Positions 1-6,337 of a DNA stretch of 18,717 nt are shown here, one piece after another (the first letter of the stretch is position 1; every line of letters starts with the position of its first letter). Made by a program: the position numbers and the translations under genes. Origin of the DNA: Patescibacteria group bacterium UBA5738. Lineage in GTDB: Bacteria > Patescibacteriota > Minisyncoccia > Minisyncoccales > UBA5738. The notes under the pieces were generated by a model that saw only the letters and a program-made list of their open reading frames with translations, was not told the DNA's origin and did not search any database. Where the stretch lies: positions 1 to 18,717 of the forward strand of contig DIFW01000001.1 in assembly GCA_002419295.1 (NCBI GenBank), given 5' to 3'.

Positions 1-2
1 CC

Positions 3-3000
3 GGCCAGGCGAGTTTGGCGTCATTTTTCGGCGGAATCAAAAACCATATCCGCGACACGGCGCGCCGCTGGCTGGGGATAGAAGATTCTCCGGGCAATGA
101 TCAATTGTCGATGAATGGCCAAATTTCCAACGATCAAGAATTTTTGGAAGATGATCAGAGGGTTAGACCATCTGAAAATCAGCCGGCGCCAATCGTCCAA
201 AACATTTATCCGGAAAAAGAAATACAAACCAGAGAAGTGCAAACCAAGGAGATTCAAACTATCCACACCAAAGAAGTGCAAACCAAAACCGAAACCATCG
301 TCGTTGACGGAGGAACCAAGGACAGAGTGGAGTACATATCGCGCCAGATGGATTCGGACCGCCCCAATTATTCTCTGGGCCAAAGTTTTTCCTTGCCGTC
401 GAATTTGGTTGGGCGGCGGCTGGGCATCGGCGATACTTCCGACTATGATAATTTCACCGTTGACGAGGATGGCAATGTCAACGCGCAAACTTTGGTCGCG
501 GCGGGCGATGTCACGGTGCAAGGCAATTTCAGCGTTACCGGCGCGCAAACATTTTCCGGCGCGGCGGCGCTAAACGCCTCCACAACGGTGCCGCTGTTCG
601 CGATTGATCAATCCGGCGCCGGCGCCGCGTTTCGGGCGGACAATATCACGCTAAAAGGTTCCACCATTTCCACCAACGATGCCGACACGAATTTGCTCAT
701 CAATCCCAACGGCACGGGCGCGGTGCAATTCCACACCGCTACCAACTATATTGATTCAACCGGCAATCTGGTGTTGGACGGCAAGGCGACGCTGGCCGGA
801 ATATCATCTTCAAAAGATATTTCTCCGGCAACCGATTTGGGCGCGAGCTTGGGCGACGCCACGCACCGCTTCAACGATATCTATGTCGCCAACATCAACA
901 CTTCCGGAATGTCAACTTCGGGGCAGGCGGTGTTCACTTACCAGCCGCTGTCGACGAACTTCACCCAATCCAGCGTTTTGGTGAATCCTTCCAGCGCCAT
1001 TGCCGGCGCGCCGCTTTTGGGCGTTGGCGTCGCCGGCGTTCAGAAATTTTTCGTTGATCGCGACGGCGCCGCCTATTTCGCCGGCAATGTGGGGATTGGG
1101 ACGAGCAGTCCGAAGACGATTCTCAACCTTAAAGGGAAATCATTTTCCACTCTTACCGGCACGGTGGCGATAGGGACCGGGCAAGCGTTGGTGACGGGAA
1201 CCGGAACATTGTTCACCAGCGAATTGGAGGAAGGGGACGCGATTAAAATCGGGACGGAAACATTCGGAGTTGCTTCAATTACCGACGATACCCATCTTTA
1301 TATTTCCGGCAGATATTTGGGGGAAACCGCTTCCGGCCTGACCGCTTATTTTGACAGCGCGGATTTGTTTGTGGCTGATGACGGCGAAGATAACGAAAGA
1401 TTCAAGATCACGAGCGGCGGCGAGCTTCAAGTCGCTTCCAGAGGAAAATTCGGATCAAAAAATTCCAACGGATATCTCAATTTATATTTTTGGACGCAGA
1501 GTAATTATGCCAATGGTCTTAACACATATAAACGAGGGAACCCAAGCGATATAGATGGCGCGGCGCTTACCGGCGCGGAGCTGGGTTATCATAATTTCTA
1601 CGGCTGGGATGGTTCCGCTTACGGCCGGGGCGCGTTTGCCATTGCCAAAACTACTGAAGATTGGACTGCCGCCGGCCATGGAACTTCGTATAATATTTAC
1701 ACCACTCCAAGCGGATCAACCGCAAATACTTCCAGATTATTTATTGGAGATGACGGCAGTATCGGCATTGGTGGGATTTCAACAAAATTATCAAGATTGA
1801 CGGCCAAAGCTCCCGCCGGTTTTAACGCTTCCGGAACGGTGGCGACCAGCGCGGGCTCCGCCGTTATTGCCGGAACGAGTTCATATTTTACAACGCAAGT
1901 TGGTATCGGGGACAACATTACCGTTGGTGGAGAAACCAAAACCGTTGTTTCGATAGCAAGCAATTCGTCGTTAACGGTGGATTCTGTTTTTTCAAACGAT
2001 AATGCCGGCGTCACGATGGCGGTTGCCAAAAGCATTTTCAGATTGGATAATTCAGCCAATGCCGTGAAATTTATCGTATCAAATTCCGGCAATGTGGGTA
2101 TTGGTACAACGAGTCCGGCGGAGTTGTTGGATGTGAACGGGCGGTTGCGGTTGGCGCAAACCACCGCGCCGGAAACGATTGCCGACAAGCTCTACAATGT
2201 TTCGGGCAATTTGGTTTGGAACGGCGTCAATCTCACCGCGGGCGGCGCCCTGCCTTCGGGCGCGGAAGGCCAACTGCTCTACAACAACGCGGGCGCGTGG
2301 ACCGCGTTCTCCGGAATGTATTGGGATGATACCAACAGCCGCCTGGGCATCGGCACGACAACGCCGAATTACAAGTTTAATGTTGCCGGGGCAAATTCCA
2401 GCACGGATATCGGCGACGCGAGTTTGCTGGGGATCGTGAATACCGATACCACCGCCAACAATACCATCGGTCTTGCTTTCGGGCAGGCGAATTTAAGCGG
2501 CGCGGTGCAAACCGTTGCCGGCATTGATTTGGTGGGCGTGAGCCATGCGGATGGAGCGCAAAGCGGCGCGCTGGCATTCGCGACAAGAAACGCGGGAAGC
2601 TGGGACGAACGCCTGCGCATTGATTCTTCCGGCAATGTGGGGATTGGGACGACGAGTCCAGTGCAGAAACTTGATGTAGTAGGAACTATATATTCACGCG
2701 CGGCAACAACTATTGGCCAAACAGTTGAACAGATTCGTATGGGAAGATCGGACTCCGATGTTCGCTATAATTCAATCTATTCAAACGGTCTTCAGGGCGG
2801 TGGAGGTGCGGCAAATAATATGCAATTTAGGGTACATGATGGAGGTGTTGCGCCTTTTACTGGGCAAACAACGGTAATGACTCTTTTAGGTAACGGCAAT
2901 GTCGGTATCGGGACGACTAGTCCGGCGGCGGGGTATAAGTTGGATGTGGCCGGGAATATCAATTCGGCGTTGACGGTCAATCAGGAAACCTATCCGTCGA

Positions 3001-5036
3001 TTAACGCGTCGCAAACCGCGTCTGATTTGCAGAATGGTTCGGCGTTCACCGGCACGGACGCGACAATGGCGACAATGTATCAGGCGGTGCAATTCACCGC
3101 GTCGGACGCGCACACAATGGGGGATTTCACCGTCAGGGTTAAGGAAAGCGCGGATATTACCAATACCACGGGCTACATCACCGGCTATATTTACGCCGAT
3201 GACGGCGGTTCACCGTCAAAACCAACCGGGGCCGCGCTGGCGACAGGCAATAGCGTTAAATTCGGCACGCTCACAACAAGTTATCAAATCTTGTCGATGG
3301 GCACGAGCTACACGATGGTAAGCGGGACAAAATACTGGCTGGTGTTGAAATATAGCGCCGCGCCGACGGGCGGCAACATTGTTTTGGATTCGGATGCGTC
3401 GTCAAATATGGGCGCGACTTCTGCCGACGGCGCCAGCTGGACGAATACCGATGTTCGCCTGCGCTATGTGATTCGGGGAAGAACCTATTACGCGGGTAAT
3501 TTCTTTTCCACGAACAGCTATGGTGTCCGTGGCGGTTCCACGAACAGCTTTGGCGTTTACGGCAATTCCACGAACAGCTATGGCATTTATGGCAGTTCCA
3601 CGAACAACTATGGCATTTATGGCCTTTCCGCGAACAATGTTGGTGTTTACGGCGGTTCCACGAATGGCTATGGCGTTTACGGCAATTCCACGAACAGCTT
3701 TGGTGTTTACGGCGGTTCCACGAATGGCATTGCCGGGTATCTGTCCATCAATCCCGCTACCACCGATACCGTGGCGGAGGTGTTGCGCTTGCGGCGGCAA
3801 ACTTCGGGCACGGCGGCGGACGGCATTGGCGGGTCAATTAATTTTTACGCCGAAGACAGCGCGGGGACGGATGAGCTCACGGGCCGGATTGGCAATCTTT
3901 TGACCACGGCAACATCGGGGAGTGAAACATCGGCATTGACTTTCTGGACCAGAACGGGCGGGGCGGCGATTGCCGAACGCCTGCGCATCGACGGGGCCGG
4001 CAATGTGGGCATTGGGACGCTTGCCGGTGAGGGCAATCGCCCGGTATATTCGGATTCAAACGGCGTGTTGACCAATTCATCGTCGGATATCCGGCTGAAA
4101 ACCAATATCGGAGCGATTGCCGACGAGATGGATGTGATCGGAAATTTGAGCAAACTGCGCGGCATTTATTACAACTGGGACACTTCTCTGGACGCGGTCA
4201 AGAATCTTGGCGCTCAGCGCGAGATCGGCATGATCGCGCAGGAAGTGCAAGCGGTGATGCCCGAACTTGTCGGCCAAAACGCCAGCGGTTATCTGTCGCT
4301 TGATTATCCCAAATTCACCGCCTATTTGTTGGAAGTGGCCAAAGCCCAGCAATCGCGGATTGACAATATAAGTTTGCAGTTGACCGAGCAAGGGTTGATA
4401 AATTCCACCACGACTGTTGATTCGGCGGAAGAATCCGAAAACAGTTTGCTGGCCAAGGTGAGAAATATCTTGGAATCTTTGGGGCTGGCGATTTATGATG
4501 GCGCGGCCAGCTTGCGAAGGGTGGTGGTGGAAACTTTCAGCGCCAAGACCGCGCGGGTCGAGCAATTGGAAATGGTGGATAAAGCGACCGGAGAAGTCTA
4601 TTGCACTTGGATCGAGAATGGCGTTTGGGAAAAAACCGAGGGGGCTTGCGGCGACGAACCGGCCCAAAATACGGGATCAAGCGAATCGCCGGAGACAGGT
4701 TCCGCCGCCGGAGATTTGGAAGATAACAATGGCCAGTCTTCAGACGAAGGCGATCCCGCGCCTGCCGGCGATTCTGTCGAGAACACGGGGTCTTCCGATA
4801 GCGCCGATGATGAAGAAGACGCGCCGGAAAATGAAAGTGACGAAAGCGATCCGGCAAGCGAAGCGGCGCAAGAAACGATTGATCCCGCCGCGGACGGCGA
4901 AGAGCCGGAGAAGGATGATGAACCCGCGGATGATACAGTTTCGGAAGAAGTATCTGGAGAAGAAGTATCCGAAGAAGAAATATCCGAATCTGTCGAAGAG
5001 AGCGAAGATGTTTCCGAAAACGGGGAAAGCCTTTAA
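3..5036 (+). CDS. Giant fibre/adhesin-like protein with peptidase_S74 chaperone domain (5' end may be off the window)
   Basis: The frame is open to the left edge; the first possible start inside is a TTG at 15, and numbering here counts from it (1673 residues). No signal peptide is visible. In order: an amphipathic N-terminus; a short E-[IV]-Q-T repeat (residues about 69-88); a long beta-rich body with seven G-N-V-G-I-G-type repeats (starting near 357, 581, 692, 775, 873, 961, 1329); two related inserts beginning G-T-V-A (near 382 and 607); and eight 10-residue S-T-N-x-x-G-V-Y-G-x units (1165-1244). A peptidase_S74 domain follows (about 1355-1450), with S-D-I-R-L-K at 1357-1362. In tailspike and neck-appendage proteins this Ser/Lys pair lets the trimerisation chaperone cut itself off before the Ser. 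Next come a helical stretch, a Cys/Trp module (C1530, W1532, C1545) and an acidic tail of about 120 residues. The likely role is a surface or fibre protein that trimerises for attachment; the partner is unknown. It may be a separate transcription unit, since a promoter follows it. Confidence 0.85.
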   Translation, partial: GQASLASFFGGIKNHIRDTARRWLGIEDSPGNDQLSMNGQISNDQEFLEDDQRVRPSENQPAPIVQNIYPEKEIQTREVQTKEIQTIHTKEVQTKTETIVVDGGTKDRVEYISRQMDSDRPNYSLGQSFSLPSNLVGRRLGIGDTSDYDNFTVDEDGNVNAQTLVAAGDVTVQGNFSVTGAQTFSGAAALNASTTVPLFAIDQSGAGAAFRADNITLKGSTISTNDADTNLLINPNGTGAVQFHTATNYIDSTGNLVLDGKATLAGISSSKDISPATDLGASLGDATHRFNDIYVANINTSGMSTSGQAVFTYQPLSTNFTQSSVLVNPSSAIAGAPLLGVGVAGVQKFFVDRDGAAYFAGNVGIGTSSPKTILNLKGKSFSTLTGTVAIGTGQALVTGTGTLFTSELEEGDAIKIGTETFGVASITDDTHLYISGRYLGETASGLTAYFDSADLFVADDGEDNERFKITSGGELQVASRGKFGSKNSNGYLNLYFWTQSNYANGLNTYKRGNPSDIDGAALTGAELGYHNFYGWDGSAYGRGAFAIAKTTEDWTAAGHGTSYNIYTTPSGSTANTSRLFIGDDGSIGIGGISTKLSRLTAKAPAGFNASGTVATSAGSAVIAGTSSYFTTQVGIGDNITVGGETKTVVSIASNSSLTVDSVFSNDNAGVTMAVAKSIFRLDNSANAVKFIVSNSGNVGIGTTSPAELLDVNGRLRLAQTTAPETIADKLYNVSGNLVWNGVNLTAGGALPSGAEGQLLYNNAGAWTAFSGMYWDDTNSRLGIGTTTPNYKFNVAGANSSTDIGDASLLGIVNTDTTANNTIGLAFGQANLSGAVQTVAGIDLVGVSHADGAQSGALAFATRNAGSWDERLRIDSSGNVGIGTTSPVQKLDVVGTIYSRAATTIGQTVEQIRMGRSDSDVRYNSIYSNGLQGGGGAANNMQFRVHDGGVAPFTGQTTVMTLLGNGNVGIGTTSPAAGYKLDVAGNINSALTVNQETYPSINASQTASDLQNGSAFTGTDATMATMYQAVQFTASDAHTMGDFTVRVKESADITNTTGYITGYIYADDGGSPSKPTGAALATGNSVKFGTLTTSYQILSMGTSYTMVSGTKYWLVLKYSAAPTGGNIVLDSDASSNMGATSADGASWTNTDVRLRYVIRGRTYYAGNFFSTNSYGVRGGSTNSFGVYGNSTNSYGIYGSSTNNYGIYGLSANNVGVYGGSTNGYGVYGNSTNSFGVYGGSTNGIAGYLSINPATTDTVAEVLRLRRQTSGTAADGIGGSINFYAEDSAGTDELTGRIGNLLTTATSGSETSALTFWTRTGGAAIAERLRIDGAGNVGIGTLAGEGNRPVYSDSNGVLTNSSSDIRLKTNIGAIADEMDVIGNLSKLRGIYYNWDTSLDAVKNLGAQREIGMIAQEVQAVMPELVGQNASGYLSLDYPKFTAYLLEVAKAQQSRIDNISLQLTEQGLINSTTTVDSAEESENSLLAKVRNILESLGLAIYDGAASLRRVVVETFSAKTARVEQLEMVDKATGEVYCTWIENGVWEKTEGACGDEPAQNTGSSESPETGSAAGDLEDNNGQSSDEGDPAPAGDSVENTGSSDSADDEEDAPENESDESDPASEAAQETIDPAADGEEPEKDDEPADDTVSEEVSGEEVSEEEISESVEESEDVSENGESL
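3506..3745 (+). repeat. Eight 30-bp tandem repeats inside the S74 fibre gene
   Basis: Eight consecutive 30-bp units, each starting TTCC(A/G)CGAA, encode the decapeptide S-T-N-S-Y-G-V-Y-G-x. The reading frame is kept across all units. Units differ mainly at the Y/F codon and the last two residues, and the eighth unit degenerates into I-A-G-Y-L. Such in-frame repeats usually extend a beta-structured shaft. Unit number could vary between strains by slippage. Confidence 0.9.
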
Positions 5037-5075
5037 CGCGATTTTGGAAGTCTGATCTTCGCGCCATCCCTTACC

Positions 5076-5138
5076 GCAAACTTGTTGAGGTTTGACCTCA
5101 AAATACAAATTCTCGAGGTCAAACCTCAACAAATTTGC
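5076..5138. repeat. Nested palindromic intergenic element
   Basis: Arms 5076-5099 and 5115-5138 are inverted copies of 24 bp with one mismatch (5081/5133) around a 15-nt loop. Each arm also contains its own small palindrome: GAGGT-TTG-ACCTC on the left and its reverse complement on the right. The RNA could therefore form one long stem or two short hairpins. No T-run follows directly, so it is not a classical intrinsic terminator. It may end transcription of the fibre gene in either orientation, or be a dispersed REP-like repeat. Confidence 0.8.
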
Positions 5139-5165
5139 TTCCCGGTGAGCGGTTGCCTCCGGGAA
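5139..5165 (+). terminator. GC-rich hairpin between the fibre gene and the rpsL promoter
   Basis: TTCCCGG at 5139-5145 pairs perfectly with CCGGGAA at 5159-5165 around a 13-nt loop. A T-rich stretch starts a few bases downstream (5174-5185) but is not immediately adjacent, so termination is plausible but not textbook. It sits directly between the nested palindrome and the rpsL -35 box. Confidence 0.4.
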
Positions 5166-5168
5166 AGT

Positions 5169-5200
5169 TTGACTTTTATTTTTTTGTGTGATAATAATAT
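5169..5200 (+). promoter_or_regulatory. Candidate sigma-70-type promoter of the str operon
   Basis: TTGACT at 5169-5174 is followed after 17 nt by TAATAATAT. Alternatively it is followed after 15 nt by GATAAT (5190-5195) with an extended -10 TG at 5187-5188. The same TTTGACTTTT start recurs before tuf. A transcript from here would have a leader of roughly 60 nt before rpsL. Confidence 0.6.
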
Positions 5201-5265
5201 TCTGTTTGGGGGATATATAGTTCCTGAATTTTTAATTTTGATTTTTTAATTTTAAATTTGTTAAG

Positions 5266-5676
5266 ATGGCAACCATTCATCAGCTTATCAAACAGAAAAG
5301 AACCAAGCGGGCGCACAAAACCAAATCTCCGGCTCTCTCTTTCGCTTTCAACGCATTGAAAAATCGTCCGAAGGATTACGCGTCGCCGTTCAAGCGGGGC
5401 ATTTGCACCAAGGTGTTCACGGCCACGCCCAAAAAGCCGAATTCGGCGTTGCGCAAGGTGGCCAGGGTGAAATTGACCAACGGGATGGAAGTTACGGCTT
5501 ATATTCCGGGCGAGGGCCACAAATTGCAAGAGCATTCCATCGTTTTGATTCGCGGCGGCCGGGTGAAGGATTTGCCGGGCGTGCGCTACCACATCGTGCG
5601 CGGGAAACTGGATTGCGCGGGGGTGGAAAAACGCAAACAAGAAAGATCGAAGTACGGGGCGAAAAAACCCAAATAA
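5266..5676 (+). CDS. rpsL: 30S ribosomal protein S12
   Basis: S12 sits at the 30S decoding centre and controls accuracy. At 136 residues it is longer than the usual ~124. The signatures T-P-K-K-P-N-S (54-60) and R-G-G-R-V-K-D-L-P-G-V-R-Y-H (96-109) are intact. They include the lysines where streptomycin-resistance changes arise in other bacteria and the Asp (102) that RimO modifies in some. About 13 extra residues lie between S-P-A-L (21-24) and S-P-F-K-R-G (40-45); from memory, similar inserts occur in Parcubacteria. The ATG at 5266 matches the family start (M-A-T-I-x-Q-L). Only a weak AAG precedes it. First gene of the str cluster. Confidence 0.98.
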   Translation: MATIHQLIKQKRTKRAHKTKSPALSFAFNALKNRPKDYASPFKRGICTKVFTATPKKPNSALRKVARVKLTNGMEVTAYIPGEGHKLQEHSIVLIRGGRVKDLPGVRYHIVRGKLDCAGVEKRKQERSKYGAKKPK

Positions 5677-5698
5677 AAGTAATCCAAAAGTCAAAAGC

Positions 5699-5763
5699 AA
5701 GGAATAATTTATATATCGTTGAAATTTTTTATAAAAAATTTCAACTCCAAAATTTTCCATTTT
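5699..5763 (+). repeat. AT-rich palindromic leader element, copy 1 (before rpsG)
   Basis: A 65-bp element contains a perfect 28-bp palindrome at 5718-5745 with arms GTTGAAATTTTTT. It recurs at 17016-17080 before rpsH with one substitution and two compensating single-base indels in A/C runs. It fills most of the rpsL-rpsG gap. It could be an mRNA hairpin, a processing site or a dispersed repeat. Confidence 0.85.
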
Positions 5764-5788
5764 GATATTTGATTTTTCAATTTTTAAA

Positions 5789-6256
5789 ATGCCTAGAGGT
5801 AAAATTACAAAAAGAGAAATTGCTCCGGACTTGGTTTATAACAGTGTCGCGATCGGACAGATTATCAACCACATTATGAAGCGGGGCAAAAAGAACGCGG
5901 CCAAGAAGATCGTTTACGGTGCGTTGGATATTATCAAAGAAAAGACCGGCAAAGAACCGCTGGAGGTTTTTGATACGGCCATGGAAAATGCGCGTCCGTT
6001 ATTGGAAGTCAAATCCAAGCGGGTGGGCGGCGCGACCTATCAGGTGCCCAAGCCGGTGGCTAAGGAGCGCGGCACTGCTTTGGCGGTGCGCTGGTTGCTG
6101 GATACCGCCCGCAAAAAGAAGGGACAGCCGATGAAAGTGAAGCTGGCCGAGGAATTGATCGGCGCGGCCAATAACACGGGTGCGGCCATTAAAAAAAAGG
6201 AGGACACGCACCGTATGGCCGAGGCCAACCGAGCGTTTGCCCATTTCCGATCCTAG
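5789..6256 (+). CDS. rpsG: 30S ribosomal protein S7
   Basis: S7 nucleates assembly of the 30S head and lines the mRNA exit channel. The protein is 155 residues, the normal size, starting M-P-R-G-K-I-T-K-R and ending A-F-A-H-F-R-S, with the conserved V-G-G-A-T-Y-Q-V-P stretch. I chose the ATG at 5789. An upstream in-frame TTG at 5762 would add nine residues encoded by AT-rich spacer with no family support. There is no Shine-Dalgarno; the leader ends in TTTTTAAA. One of only two genes here that stop with TAG. In other bacteria S7 represses its own operon; no such site is evident here. Confidence 0.97.
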   Translation: MPRGKITKREIAPDLVYNSVAIGQIINHIMKRGKKNAAKKIVYGALDIIKEKTGKEPLEVFDTAMENARPLLEVKSKRVGGATYQVPKPVAKERGTALAVRWLLDTARKKKGQPMKVKLAEELIGAANNTGAAIKKKEDTHRMAEANRAFAHFRS

Positions 6257-6268
6257 AATTAGCTCCGG

Positions 6269-6298
6269 AAAGCCGATGCGCGAGTTTTTCGGCTTTTT
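6269..6298 (+). terminator. Terminator/attenuator-like hairpin between rpsG and fusA
   Basis: AAAGCCGA (6269-6276) pairs with TCGGCTTT (6289-6296) around a 12-nt loop, and the right arm runs into a five-T tract. It lies between genes normally co-transcribed, so it may be a partial terminator that lowers fusA relative to rpsL-rpsG. Confidence 0.5.
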
Positions 6299-6337
6299 GC
6301 GTGGGAAATGTATTTGAATTCCATAAATAATTAAATT

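Noticed and set aside
3506..3745. 30-bp repeats as a CRISPR array
   Set aside because: Units are contiguous with no spacers, in frame with a coding gene, and encode a regular decapeptide.
1..5036. Prophage tail-fibre cassette
   Set aside because: The S74 domain is phage-like, but no other phage gene is visible and the gene abuts the str operon; a cellular surface protein is at least as likely.
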